Source of the DNA: Tannerella sp.
GTDB lineage: Bacteria; Bacteroidota; Bacteroidia; Bacteroidales; Tannerellaceae
Assembly (NCBI GenBank): GCA_031285565.1
Contig: JAITVY010000117.1
Span: 1 to 64,000 of the forward strand
Length of the DNA stretch: 64,000 nt
Reading direction: 5' to 3'
Shown: piece by piece, positions 28,024 through 37,851 of the stretch
How positions within the stretch are numbered: the stretch's first letter is position 1
Layout: every line of letters begins with the position of its first letter
Translations under genes and position numbers: made by a program
Notes under the pieces: generated by a model
Database searches by the model: none
Seen by the model: only the letters and a program-made list of their open reading frames with translations
Told to the model about the DNA's origin: nothing

Positions 28024-31000
28024 ATGAAAAAAAAGTCTATGGAAGGGTTCTTTATGTCCTTTCTTAACATTAATTCATTTCGTAAAATGAAAGTCTTAAT
28101 TTTACTTGTTGCCTTATCAATCGTCCAGATGACAGCCATGGAAACACAAGCCCAGGAAACGAAGATCAGTTTCGAACTGTCTAATATTACATTAAATGAG
28201 GCGATTAAAACGATTGAGGAAAATACGCAGTATGTGTTTTTCCTCAACAACTCTGAAATTGATTTGAATAAAAGAGTCAGTTTAAATGTGAAAAATGCAG
28301 GTATCGAAGAGGTCCTGAAGCAAATGTTGAATAACTATAATTATAAGGTAGAAAGCAACAAAATCATTTTATTATCAAATGCCAGATTGCAGGATAAGAT
28401 GATTAAAGGGATCATATTGGATGAGACGGGTATACCTGTTATTGGTGCAAACGTTGTTATTAAAGGAACTACCAATGGCACGATTACAAATATTGATGGA
28501 GAGTTTTCTCTTCAGGCTTCTCCCGGTGCGGTAATACAAGTCTCTTATATCGGATATTTAAGTAAGGAATTTACAGTTACTGATAAAGCAGATTACCAGG
28601 TTCAACTGGTTGAAGATTCTCAGGCGCTCGAAGAAGTAGTAGTCGTAGGTTATGGTATCCAGAAAAAAGTAAATGTGATTGGTTCCATAGCCCAGGTTGG
28701 GAGTAAAGAATTAAGTAATCGTTCAACTCCTTCGTTATCAAATGCATTGGCAGGTCAGATGCCGGGTATAAGTGTAATTCAGCGTTCGGGTAGGCCTGGA
28801 GATAGCAATGGAACTATTCGTGTGCGCGGAGTCGGCTCTATCTCCAGTGGAACAGATGATGCCGCTAAAGATAAAGATACAAAATCAGATGCGTTAGTCC
28901 TGATCGATGGTATTCCCGGAGACCTGAATACTATTAATATGGAGGATGTGGAAAGTATATCTGTCCTAAAGGATGCTTCTTCTGCAGCTATCTATGGTTC
29001 GCGTGCGGCAAATGGAGTAGTGCTCGTTACCACTAAAACCGGAAATGAAGGGAAGATATCGGTATCATATAATGGCTATGCCGGATATAATGAAGCTACT
29101 ACACTACCTAAGTTTGTAAATTCCTGGGAATGGGCAACATTATACAACAGGGCTGTAGGACGCGAAGAATATTCAGCTGATGCAATACAGAAGTTAAAGG
29201 ATGGTAGTGATCCGGATAGATATGCCAATGAAAACTACCTGAAACGAATGATCGGTAATAAAGGTTTTCAGACAGGTCATAATGTTGCAGTAAACGGAGG
29301 TAGTAAGCAAAACCGTTATATGTTGTCTGTAGGTTATTTATCACAGGATGGAATTGTTGATAAAAATAACTATAGCCGTTACGATGCGCGAGTGAATATA
29401 ATTAATGAATTAGCTTCCAAATTGACTTTGACAAGCCGCTTCTCAGGGACATATGGGAAACGAAAAGAACCGAATGTTCCGGGTGGTGATGATGCTGATG
29501 GTATGGTCGGAGCGATTCAAAAGGCGCTTCGTTTTCCCGGATTGTATCCAACGGTTCTTTCGGATGGAAGTTTCGGTACGGGACCGGAGCAGCATGCTAC
29601 TCCAATGGCCTGGATTATGAGTCCTTCCTTTTATGAAAAACCGGAATTCTCAGTAAATGCAAATGTACGGTTAGATTACGAGCCAATTAAGGATTTGAAG
29701 ATTGCGGGTATTGGCGCCTACCAGTATACGAATGGAGAAGAAAGAAGTTATAAATCGACCCTTAAGTTGTCAGACGGCAGGACTTTAGGGCCTTCTGTGA
29801 TGTCGGATATGATGGATAAGACGATTTATAAAACATTTCAGGCTACGGCAGACTATGCTAAATCATTTGGATCACATAACCTGGGAATATTGGCAGGTTA
29901 TTCCTGGGAAGATCAGGAGTATCGCAAACTTAAAGGAAGCCGTGATAATTTCCCGGGAAATTCATTGCACGAGTTGGATGCAGGTTCTCCAGATAATCAG
30001 AAAAATGAAGGAACAGGCTATGAATGGGCGTTGCAGTCATATTTCGGACGCTTACAATATAATTATGCAGAGCGTTATCTTTTCGAAGCTACTATGCGTT
30101 ACGATGGTTCTTCACGATTCCCCAACGATAATAAGTTTGCCTTTTTCCCATCGTTGGCAGGCGGATGGAAAATATCGGAAGAATCTTTCATTAAAGAAAA
30201 TGCCTCTTTTGACTGGTTATCCAGCTTAAAGCTTAAAGCGTCATGGGGACGGTTAGGAAATCAGAATATAGGTAACTATCCCTATCAGACAATGTATGTC
30301 CTAGGAGAGAATTATCCGTTCGGCGATAATTACTATCAGGGGGCAGCCGTAAAAACGGCTACTGATCCGAATATTAAATGGGAAGAGACAGAAACCATCG
30401 ATGGAGGTATTGAAACCATATTCTTGCAAGGAAAATTAAGTGTAAATGCATCTTATTTCTATCGTAAAACATATGATATTCTTTATAAACCTTCCGGAAG
30501 TATATCCAGTGTATTGGGACAGGAAATCTCTTTTACGAATACCGGAGAATTGAAAAATGTAGGTTGGGAGTTTGAAGTGGGGCACCGGAACCGGGTCAAC
30601 GATTTTAATTATTCCGTTAATGCGAACCTAACTTACCTGAAGAATGAAATTACGACATTGGGTTTGGGGAATGTAGATCAGCCGAATGGTATGGTTGGAA
30701 ATGGCAGTGATCTTTTCATTGGTTACCCTATGCAAATGTATTATGGTTACCAGGCAGACGGTGTTTTTCTGGATCAGGCAGATATTGATGCATGGCATGA
30801 TCAGTCAGGCGTTACGCCTAATCTTAAGCCGGGAGACATTCGTTATAAAGACATAAGTGGCCCTGATGGAGTGCCCGATGGTAAGATAGATGCTGAATAC
30901 GACCGTGTATATTTGGGTTCGCGTATTCCTAAATATTCATTTGGATTAAGCTTGGGGGGAGGATACAAAGGATTCGACCTTTCAGTACTTATTCAGGGAG

Positions 31001-31416
31001 TTGCAGGAGTAAAAGGTTTACTGGATGGATTCGCCCGCTATGCATTAAACAGTAATAACGGAAATATTCAGCGGTGGCAGGCCGACGGTGCGTTCGATCC
31101 GGAGAATCCGGTACGCAATCCGAAATATCCGCGTATGGAAACCGTCTCAAATACGGGTTCTGGAAATTACGAAAGATCTGATTTTTGGGTATTGGATGCT
31201 TCGTATGTCCGTTTGAAAAATATTCAGGTTGGATATACACTACCAAAGAAAGTATTGAATTATATGCATCTGTCGAATTTACGGGTGTATGCGCAGGGAG
31301 AAAATTTATTCTCCTGGAATAAATATCCTGACGGCTGGGATCCTGAGATCAACACGGGAGGGTCGTATTACCCGATATTGAGAACGATAACATTTGGTCT
31401 TAATCTTAAATTCTAA
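28024..31416 (+). CDS. SusC/RagA-family TonB-dependent glycan transporter with STN domain
   Basis: Outer-membrane channel of 1130 residues that with SusD imports oligosaccharides using TonB energy. After the signal peptide (ends QAQ near 40) comes an STN domain (about 45-105, ISFELSNITLNEAIKTIEEN), which contacts the FecR anti-sigma factor, then a carboxypeptidase-regulatory-like domain (about 127-205), then the plug starting at VVVGYGIQKK near 207 and with DASSAAIYGSRAANGVVLVT near 318, then the 22-strand barrel ending ITFGLNLKF. The susD gene starts 5 bases after the stop. Together with the four sulfatases downstream, this points to a sulfated glycan as ligand. Confidence 0.95.
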   Translation: MKKKSMEGFFMSFLNINSFRKMKVLILLVALSIVQMTAMETQAQETKISFELSNITLNEAIKTIEENTQYVFFLNNSEIDLNKRVSLNVKNAGIEEVLKQMLNNYNYKVESNKIILLSNARLQDKMIKGIILDETGIPVIGANVVIKGTTNGTITNIDGEFSLQASPGAVIQVSYIGYLSKEFTVTDKADYQVQLVEDSQALEEVVVVGYGIQKKVNVIGSIAQVGSKELSNRSTPSLSNALAGQMPGISVIQRSGRPGDSNGTIRVRGVGSISSGTDDAAKDKDTKSDALVLIDGIPGDLNTINMEDVESISVLKDASSAAIYGSRAANGVVLVTTKTGNEGKISVSYNGYAGYNEATTLPKFVNSWEWATLYNRAVGREEYSADAIQKLKDGSDPDRYANENYLKRMIGNKGFQTGHNVAVNGGSKQNRYMLSVGYLSQDGIVDKNNYSRYDARVNIINELASKLTLTSRFSGTYGKRKEPNVPGGDDADGMVGAIQKALRFPGLYPTVLSDGSFGTGPEQHATPMAWIMSPSFYEKPEFSVNANVRLDYEPIKDLKIAGIGAYQYTNGEERSYKSTLKLSDGRTLGPSVMSDMMDKTIYKTFQATADYAKSFGSHNLGILAGYSWEDQEYRKLKGSRDNFPGNSLHELDAGSPDNQKNEGTGYEWALQSYFGRLQYNYAERYLFEATMRYDGSSRFPNDNKFAFFPSLAGGWKISEESFIKENASFDWLSSLKLKASWGRLGNQNIGNYPYQTMYVLGENYPFGDNYYQGAAVKTATDPNIKWEETETIDGGIETIFLQGKLSVNASYFYRKTYDILYKPSGSISSVLGQEISFTNTGELKNVGWEFEVGHRNRVNDFNYSVNANLTYLKNEITTLGLGNVDQPNGMVGNGSDLFIGYPMQMYYGYQADGVFLDQADIDAWHDQSGVTPNLKPGDIRYKDISGPDGVPDGKIDAEYDRVYLGSRIPKYSFGLSLGGGYKGFDLSVLIQGVAGVKGLLDGFARYALNSNNGNIQRWQADGAFDPENPVRNPKYPRMETVSNTGSGNYERSDFWVLDASYVRLKNIQVGYTLPKKVLNYMHLSNLRVYAQGENLFSWNKYPDGWDPEINTGGSYYPILRTITFGLNLKF

Positions 31417-31421
31417 AGACG

Positions 31422-33062
31422 ATGAAACGAAACATTAAATCAATCAAATATATCATATGTGGACTGTTTGTATCTTTCTTTTTCATCACTTCATGCGATT
31501 TGGAAAGAAATCCGTTAGATCAGTTTGCCGAAAATGACTTTTGGACGGACGAAGATAATGCGCTATTGGCGCTTACAGGCATTTATAAAACGGAAATATT
31601 GTTTAATTCGCCGGAGTACACTCCTACTGACTGGTGGAGCTACGGAGGACTTGTTTTTATGGAATTTCCAACGGATAATGCATACGATCGGCGGGGAGCC
31701 AATTCCAACTTCCATCGTATGACAAACGGTACTTTGCTGGCAAATAATGCCTATATAAATGCCTATTGGTCAAATTCGTATAAGAAAATAGCCCGTTGTA
31801 ATCGTTTCCTGGAGGGAATTGATCAATTAACCGATTCTCCGGAACTGGCGGCACGTTTAAAAGCGGAGGCACAATTTCTTCGTGCATCGCAGTATTTCTA
31901 TTTATCGCAGTTTTTTGGGGATGTTCCATTAGTCACTAAAACATTAACACGGGATGAAGCTAATGTTGTTCCTAAAAATGCTAAGGCGGAAATTATGTCA
32001 TTCCTGGTTGATGAGTTTACCAAGAGCGCAGCCGGGCTTCCGCGTTTTAAAGATTTAGAGGCAAGCGAGACCGGAAGAGCATCCAAACAAGCAGCCCTTG
32101 CTTTTCTGGGGAGGACGCTTTTGAGTGAGAAACGGTATGCTGAAGCAGCCAAGGCTTATGAAGAAATTATCGGTTATGGCGATAATATAATTGATCCGGA
32201 TTATAGTTCATTATTTATCCCTTCAAATGAAAATAGTGCAGAAAATATTCTTTCAATGCAGTATTTACAGGATCTGGCTGGTAATGCAATGCCACAGCAT
32301 GCTTATCCGGTAAAAGACGGAGGATGGTGTCTAATAAATGTAGGGGGCTCTCTATTCGAAGCATATGATTTTATTGATGGAACTTCGTTTAGTTATGAAA
32401 GTTCGCTATATAATCCGGAAAATCTGGGTGAAAATAGAGATCCGCGTTTAGATTATACAATGTACTATGATGGGGCAACTTTCAAGGGCTCAAAATTTAA
32501 TTGTCATCCCGATTCGGATAGTAAGGATAAAATAGCTTCCGGGCAAACTACACAAACCGGGCTTATGATGCGGAAGTATTTTGACGAAGGGTTCAACGGC
32601 AACTTAAATAGTTACGGAGCGAATATTCCGATCATCCGATATGCAGAAGTATTACTGAGTTATCTGGAAGCAAAACTGGAAGCCGGAGACCCGATAAGCC
32701 AGGATTTACTGGATCAAACCATAAACCGGGTAAGGGGGCGTAGTTCGGTTGGTATGCCTCCTGTTACGGTAACAAATGCTGACCAGCTTCGTCCGGTATT
32801 GCGAAACGAACGTAGGGTGGAATTAGGTATGGAAGGTATTCGCTACTGGGATTTGTTACGTTGGGAAATTGCGCATGAGGTATTGAACGGACCTATTTTA
32901 GGAGCGCCTTACCCTGGTTCTACCAGAGTGAGTCCATTACCTGACGGTACGATTGATAAATATGGAAGATGGTATGTGCTTTCACGGGCATTCAGGAAAG
33001 ACCAGGATTATCATTGGCCTATTCCTCAGAGTGAACAAAATATTAATCCTAATTTGAGGTGA
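31422..33062 (+). CDS. SusD/RagB-family surface glycan-binding lipoprotein
   Basis: A 546-residue outer-membrane lipoprotein that caps the SusC channel and binds glycans. Signal peptide and lipobox FFITSC (Cys25), then the SusD N-terminal domain (NPLDQFAENDFWTDEDNALLALTGIY) and the RagB/SusD C-terminal domain, with the family-typical RNERRVELGMEGIRYWDLLRW near 463 and the tail RKDQDYHWPIPQSEQNINPNL. Co-transcribed with susC. A long palindrome at 33133-33188 lies 70 bases past the stop and separates the transport pair from the sulfatases. Confidence 0.95.
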   Translation: MKRNIKSIKYIICGLFVSFFFITSCDLERNPLDQFAENDFWTDEDNALLALTGIYKTEILFNSPEYTPTDWWSYGGLVFMEFPTDNAYDRRGANSNFHRMTNGTLLANNAYINAYWSNSYKKIARCNRFLEGIDQLTDSPELAARLKAEAQFLRASQYFYLSQFFGDVPLVTKTLTRDEANVVPKNAKAEIMSFLVDEFTKSAAGLPRFKDLEASETGRASKQAALAFLGRTLLSEKRYAEAAKAYEEIIGYGDNIIDPDYSSLFIPSNENSAENILSMQYLQDLAGNAMPQHAYPVKDGGWCLINVGGSLFEAYDFIDGTSFSYESSLYNPENLGENRDPRLDYTMYYDGATFKGSKFNCHPDSDSKDKIASGQTTQTGLMMRKYFDEGFNGNLNSYGANIPIIRYAEVLLSYLEAKLEAGDPISQDLLDQTINRVRGRSSVGMPPVTVTNADQLRPVLRNERRVELGMEGIRYWDLLRWEIAHEVLNGPILGAPYPGSTRVSPLPDGTIDKYGRWYVLSRAFRKDQDYHWPIPQSEQNINPNLR

Positions 33063-33132
33063 AAGAGAGCTACCTTTAAATCTCCCAGAGGAGAAAACTT
33101 AGGGAGAAAGTAATGGTGAGCCATCTGAAAAG

Positions 33133-33188
33133 AATTGTCATGTCTGGTTTCCACCCCAATATTGGGATGGAAACTCAGTATGACAAAT
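33133..33188 (+). repeat. 56-base in-register palindrome between susD and the first sulfatase
   Basis: The two halves meet at 33160/33161. The inner helix (33147-33160 with 33161-33174) pairs at 13 of 14 positions, and the outer helix (33135-33141 with 33180-33186) at 7 of 7, with G-U pairs and two mismatches between. No T-run follows, so it is not a simple terminator. It may reduce sulfatase expression relative to susCD or protect the mRNA end. The rest of 33063-33379 holds no gene. Confidence 0.6.
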
Positions 33189-33379
33189 TAATATCAAAAT
33201 TACCTTTATTCTGTGCTTTTCTTATGGTAATCAATTATTATCTCCATATATTTGTTAGCTTATGCGTTATGAAGTGAATAAGCATGAACAGAGGGGGAGC
33301 TTTCCGCTTTTCTGATTAATATTTGTGGCTTAATTGTTTGGATGATATATATGTATTAAAATGAAATAGATCGTTGTCT

Positions 33380-34747
33380 ATGAAAAAAATTATAAAATAT
33401 TCGCTGATTACAACTTCGGCATTCATAATGACTGGCAATGCTCAGGAAACCCAAACGAATATTATACTTATTAATTGCGACGATCTGGGTTATGGCGACT
33501 TAGGCTGTTATGGACATCCGACTATAAAAACTCCCAATCTGGATCAAATGGCGTGTGAAGGACAACGTTGGACCAGTTTTTATGTCACATCCGCGGTGTC
33601 GTCTCCCAGCCGTGCCGGGTTAATGACTGGTCGTCTGGGTGTCAGAACCGGTATGTATGGCGATAACCGAAGTGTTTTGTTTCCGGATTCTCCGGAAGGG
33701 TTACCTCCAAGCGAACAAACAATCGCTACATTAATAAAGCAAAAAGGCTATATTTCGGCATGTGTTGGAAAATGGCATTTGGGGCATAAAGAAGAATCAT
33801 TACCATTAAAACATGGATTTGATTATTTTTATGGTATTCCGTATTCAAATGATATGAGTAAAAAAGAGCAAAACTTAATGGGTAATAATTATTACAACAC
33901 AGAGTTGCCCTTTTATCAACAGGAGAAAATTATTGAAACGGATCCGGATCAAACTCAATTGACAAAGCGTTTGACAGAATATGCTGTTACCTTTATAAAA
34001 AAGCAAAAGAATAAACCTTTCTTTTTATATTTGGCCCATCCGATGCCGCATATACCTTTGTATGCTTCTGAAGCTTTTCAGGGGAAGTCAATTCGCGGAA
34101 AGTATGGAGACGCTGTTGAAGAAATTGACTGGTGTGTCGGACAATTATTAGACGCTTTAAAAAAATATAACCTGGATAGTAATACGCTTGTTATATTTAT
34201 TTCTGATAATGGCCCCTGGTTATCGTATGGCATTGACGGAGGATCAGCCGGATTACTAAAAGACGGAAAAGGTTCCACATGCGAAGGAGGCTTCAGGGTT
34301 CCATGCATTGTGTGGGGAAAGAATATAATGCCTGGAGTTGTGACGGACATGGCTAGTACCCTTGATTTATTACCGACATTTTGCGAATTGGCAGGAGTGA
34401 AGATGCCTAATGACAGGGTATATGATGGAGGAAGTTTGACACCGGTTTTATATCATAAAACTGAATGTTTCCGTGAGATATATCCATTCTTTAGGGGAAA
34501 GGAAATGTATGCTTTTCGAAAAGGAAAATATAAGATACATTTTATATCGCGGCCGGCCTATGGGCCTGATGATCGTACGATTCATAGAATGCCCTTGTTG
34601 TATGATATTGAAAATGATCCTGGTGAGCAATATAATATAGCTTCCAAATATCCGGATATTGTAAAAGAACTGTCTGAAAAAGCTAAAGAATATTTGTCAA
34701 CGCTGGAAATAAAAGAGAGTCTGTTTGATCTGGAACCTGAAAAGTAA
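33380..34747 (+). CDS. sulfatase 1 (serine-type formylglycine motif)
   Basis: An alkaline-phosphatase-fold sulfatase of the S1 type, 455 residues, exported by a signal peptide ending near GNAQ (about 21). Metal-site residues appear in NCDDLGYGDLGCYG (32-45). The maturation motif is S74-S-P-S-R, so Ser74 should become formylglycine, which under anoxic conditions needs a radical SAM anaerobic sulfatase maturase. CVGKWHLGH and FISDNGP are also present. The frame allows a TTG at 33374, but the ATG at 33380 begins the signal peptide directly. First of four consecutive sulfatase genes. The sulfated sugar is not deducible here. Confidence 0.92.
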   Translation: MKKIIKYSLITTSAFIMTGNAQETQTNIILINCDDLGYGDLGCYGHPTIKTPNLDQMACEGQRWTSFYVTSAVSSPSRAGLMTGRLGVRTGMYGDNRSVLFPDSPEGLPPSEQTIATLIKQKGYISACVGKWHLGHKEESLPLKHGFDYFYGIPYSNDMSKKEQNLMGNNYYNTELPFYQQEKIIETDPDQTQLTKRLTEYAVTFIKKQKNKPFFLYLAHPMPHIPLYASEAFQGKSIRGKYGDAVEEIDWCVGQLLDALKKYNLDSNTLVIFISDNGPWLSYGIDGGSAGLLKDGKGSTCEGGFRVPCIVWGKNIMPGVVTDMASTLDLLPTFCELAGVKMPNDRVYDGGSLTPVLYHKTECFREIYPFFRGKEMYAFRKGKYKIHFISRPAYGPDDRTIHRMPLLYDIENDPGEQYNIASKYPDIVKELSEKAKEYLSTLEIKESLFDLEPEK

Positions 34748-34786
34748 GATGTTGAATTGATATAAAATATATTTAACGAAGAAATA

Positions 34787-36199
34787 ATGAGAACTGCAGA
34801 TTTTATTTATTTATCGGGAATACTTCTTCCTGTTTTTGTGGGATGTAAGGAGAAAAAAACATCTCCTGAAGAGTCAACCCCTCTGAATGTAATTTACATT
34901 CTGGCTGATGATCTGGGGTATGGTGATATCGGATGTTACGGACAATCTATCATAAAAACGCCTCATCTGGACCGGATGGCTACTGAGGGAATGCTTTTTA
35001 CACAGCACTATGCAGGATGTACAGTGAGTGCGCCTTCACGGGCTTCTTTAATGACCGGATTTCATACCGGACATACGCAAATTCGTGGAAATAAGGAGGT
35101 AAACCCCGAAGGGCAAACTCCAATGAAAGGAGATACCTATACATTAGCAAAATTATTTAAGAGTAAAAACTATGCTACAGGCATCTTTGGAAAATGGGGG
35201 TTAGGTTATCCTGGATCGGAATCGGAACCTAATGCGATGGGTTTTGATGAATTCTATGGATATAATTGTCAGCGGGAGGCACATTCCTATTATCCGGGTC
35301 ATTTATGGCATAACAGGGAGAAAGTTGAATTTCCGGAAAATGTTGACCCGGGGCGTCAGACGTATTCACATGATCTGATTCATCAGCAAGCCCTACAATT
35401 CATCCGGAATCAGAAAGATGCGCCTTTTTTTGCTATGCTGACGTATACGCTTCCTCATGCAGAACTTAATCTTCCACATGATTCCATATATCGGATGTAT
35501 GAAAATCAGTTTGAAGAGGCTCCTTACGACCAGTCCGGCAGTTATTTCCGTTCGGATAAGCCACGGGCATCGTTTGCAGCTATGGTTTCACAGTTGGATA
35601 TGTATGTGGGGGAGATTATGGATGAATTGAGAAGACAGGGACTGGATAAAAATACAATCATATTTTTTACGAGTGATAACGGGCCTCATCAGGAAGGAGG
35701 GGCTGACCCCGCATTTTTCAACAGTGGAGGTCCGTTGAAGGGAGTTAAGCGTGATTTGTATGAAGGAGGTATTCGGGTTCCGTTGCTCGTCTGGTCTCCC
35801 GGACATGTAAAAGCCGCTGTTGTCTCTGACCATGTTTCTGCATTTTGGGATATGATGCCGACATTTGCCGGGATGATAGGAGCCGAATTGTCCCAACCAA
35901 CTGATGGAATCTCTTTTTTGCCTACCTTGTTTGGAGAGGGTAATCAACAAACGCATGATTTCCTGTACTGGGAGTTTCACGAACAAGGGGGCCGTCAAGC
36001 CATCAGGAAAGACAACTGGAAGCTGATCCGACAAGGTATATCTGCAGAAGGTGGTACTTGGCTTGAGTTGTATGATTTAAATACAGATAAGCATGAAGAC
36101 ACTAACCTGGCGGAGGCAGAACCGGGAAAAGTAAAAGAATTAGCAGGGATAATGGATAATGCCCGTACTGAATCGGAACTTTTTAATTTTGGGAGGTAA
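34787..36199 (+). CDS. sulfatase 2, lipoprotein (serine-type)
   Basis: S1-type sulfatase of 470 residues with lipobox VFVGC (Cys20), so probably anchored to a membrane. Metal-site motif ILADDLGYGDIGCYG begins at 38; the maturation motif is S81-A-P-S-R, with formylglycine expected at Ser81, followed by ASLMTG. FGKWGLG takes the place of the more common GKWHLG, and FTSDNGPHQEGG holds the second metal-site segment. It starts 39 bases after the first sulfatase and is likely co-transcribed. It differs enough from its neighbours to suggest another sulfate position or sugar. Confidence 0.92.
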   Translation: MRTADFIYLSGILLPVFVGCKEKKTSPEESTPLNVIYILADDLGYGDIGCYGQSIIKTPHLDRMATEGMLFTQHYAGCTVSAPSRASLMTGFHTGHTQIRGNKEVNPEGQTPMKGDTYTLAKLFKSKNYATGIFGKWGLGYPGSESEPNAMGFDEFYGYNCQREAHSYYPGHLWHNREKVEFPENVDPGRQTYSHDLIHQQALQFIRNQKDAPFFAMLTYTLPHAELNLPHDSIYRMYENQFEEAPYDQSGSYFRSDKPRASFAAMVSQLDMYVGEIMDELRRQGLDKNTIIFFTSDNGPHQEGGADPAFFNSGGPLKGVKRDLYEGGIRVPLLVWSPGHVKAAVVSDHVSAFWDMMPTFAGMIGAELSQPTDGISFLPTLFGEGNQQTHDFLYWEFHEQGGRQAIRKDNWKLIRQGISAEGGTWLELYDLNTDKHEDTNLAEAEPGKVKELAGIMDNARTESELFNFGR

Positions 36200-36312
36200 G
36201 ACCCCCGGCCCCTAAAGGGGAAAAATAGACTCCAAACCCTTGGAGCGGTTTTAGAAGAAAGGGGAAGGAGATTTAATGCTGAAATCTTGAATATTAAATA
36301 TTTAATTTACAT
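36200..36312. other. spacer with short C/G hairpins
   Basis: Between sulfatases 2 and 3. It contains CCCCTAAAGGGG followed by AAAAA (36209-36225), which could form a weak hairpin. The purine/pyrimidine-skewed text resembles degraded intergenic repeat sequence rather than a gene. Confidence 0.35.
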
Positions 36313-37851
36313 ATGAAACAAAAAGTGATACTTGGAATAGGAACAACTATGCTTGTGGCCTGTTCCGGAAATGCAAAAAAAGCAACAGAAGAACCTGTTG
36401 CCGAAACGAAGCCAAATGTAATTATTATTCTGGCGGATGACATCGGATATGGAGATTTAGGTTTTAATGGTGAAAAAACAATCCGGACACCTAATGCCGA
36501 CCGGTTAGCTTCGCAAGGTATCCGGTTTACGGATGCACATGCTGTTGCCGCGACAAGTACTCCATCCCGCTATTCTTTATTAACCGGACACTATGCCTGG
36601 AGACGCAACGATACCGGAATTGCTGCCGGTGACGCAGGTATGATCATTCGTCCGGAGCAAACAACAATGGCAGATATGTTCCGGGATGCAGGTTATACGA
36701 CTGGCGCCGTAGGCAAATGGCACCTAGGATTGGGAGATACCCAGGGATCGCAGGACTGGAATGGATTTATTACTCCCGGACCTACGGATATAGGTTTTGA
36801 CTATTCGTATATAATGGCTGCAACGGGCGATCGCGTGCCATGTGTATATGTAGAAAACCAGCGGATTGTCAATCTTGACCCCAATGATCCGATTGAAGTC
36901 AGTTACAAAGAACCTTTTCCGGGTGAACCTTTAGGAAAAGATCATCCGGAATTATTGACAGTCTTAAAACCAAGCCTGAATCATGGTCATGATATGGCTA
37001 TTGTCAACGGAGTCTCACGCATCGGATATATGAAAGGTGGTAAGAGCGCTTTGTGGTTGGATGAAAATATCGCAGACAGTATTACCTATAAGGCCGTAAG
37101 GTTTATCGAGAATAATAAAGACAATCCGTTTTTCCTTTATTTTGCGACCAACGATATTCATGTACCTCGCGTACCGCATCCTCGTTTCGTAGGCTCTACA
37201 ACGATGGGAGCGCGTGGCGATGCGATTATGGAATTCGACTGGAGTGTCGGACAGATCCTGGAAACTCTTGACAGGTTGGGTTTAACTGAAAATACATTGA
37301 TCGTACTGACAAGTGATAATGGTCCGGTGGTAGATGATGGATATGCAGACAGGGCGGTTGAATTGTTAGGAGAACATCGTCCATGGGGAGATTTCCGCGG
37401 AGGAAAGTATAGCAGTTTTGAAGCCGGAACACGGGTCCCGTTTCTCGTAAGCTGGCCGGCACAAATAAAACCTGCAGTTTCGGACGCACTTGTTTCACAT
37501 ATAGATTTGTTTGCTTCATTTGCAGGATTGCTGGACCAGTCGTTGCCTGGAAATGTGGCGCCTGACAGCAGGAACCAATTGGATGCATTTACAGGAAAAA
37601 CAGTGGAGGGGCGCGATTATATTATTGAGCAAGCCGGTTCGCTGTCTGTTTCAACAGCAGAATGGAAATATATTTCTCCGAGTGACGGAGCGCCTTATAA
37701 TGCGTTGACCAATACCGAGATGGGGAATGATAAAGAGCCTCAGTTATATAATCTGAAACAAGATATCGGGGAAAAGAAAAACTTAGCTACAGAAAATCCT
37801 GAAAAAGTAAATGAATTAAAATCTGTTCTGGAAAAGGAACGTTCTAAATGA
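36313..37851 (+). CDS. sulfatase 3, lipoprotein (serine-type)
   Basis: S1-type arylsulfatase-like enzyme of 512 residues with lipobox MLVAC (Cys17). Metal-site motif ILADDIGYGDLGFNG near 39; the maturation motif is S82-T-P-S-R followed by YSLLTGHYAWRR. VGKWHLGLG near 133 and LTSDNGPVVDDGY near 335 complete the active site. A long insertion between GKWHLG and the DNGP motif (with GDRVPCVYVENQ) distinguishes it from sulfatases 1 and 2. Its stop overlaps the start of sulfatase 4 by four bases (ATGA), so the two are translationally coupled. Confidence 0.92.
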   Translation: MKQKVILGIGTTMLVACSGNAKKATEEPVAETKPNVIIILADDIGYGDLGFNGEKTIRTPNADRLASQGIRFTDAHAVAATSTPSRYSLLTGHYAWRRNDTGIAAGDAGMIIRPEQTTMADMFRDAGYTTGAVGKWHLGLGDTQGSQDWNGFITPGPTDIGFDYSYIMAATGDRVPCVYVENQRIVNLDPNDPIEVSYKEPFPGEPLGKDHPELLTVLKPSLNHGHDMAIVNGVSRIGYMKGGKSALWLDENIADSITYKAVRFIENNKDNPFFLYFATNDIHVPRVPHPRFVGSTTMGARGDAIMEFDWSVGQILETLDRLGLTENTLIVLTSDNGPVVDDGYADRAVELLGEHRPWGDFRGGKYSSFEAGTRVPFLVSWPAQIKPAVSDALVSHIDLFASFAGLLDQSLPGNVAPDSRNQLDAFTGKTVEGRDYIIEQAGSLSVSTAEWKYISPSDGAPYNALTNTEMGNDKEPQLYNLKQDIGEKKNLATENPEKVNELKSVLEKERSK

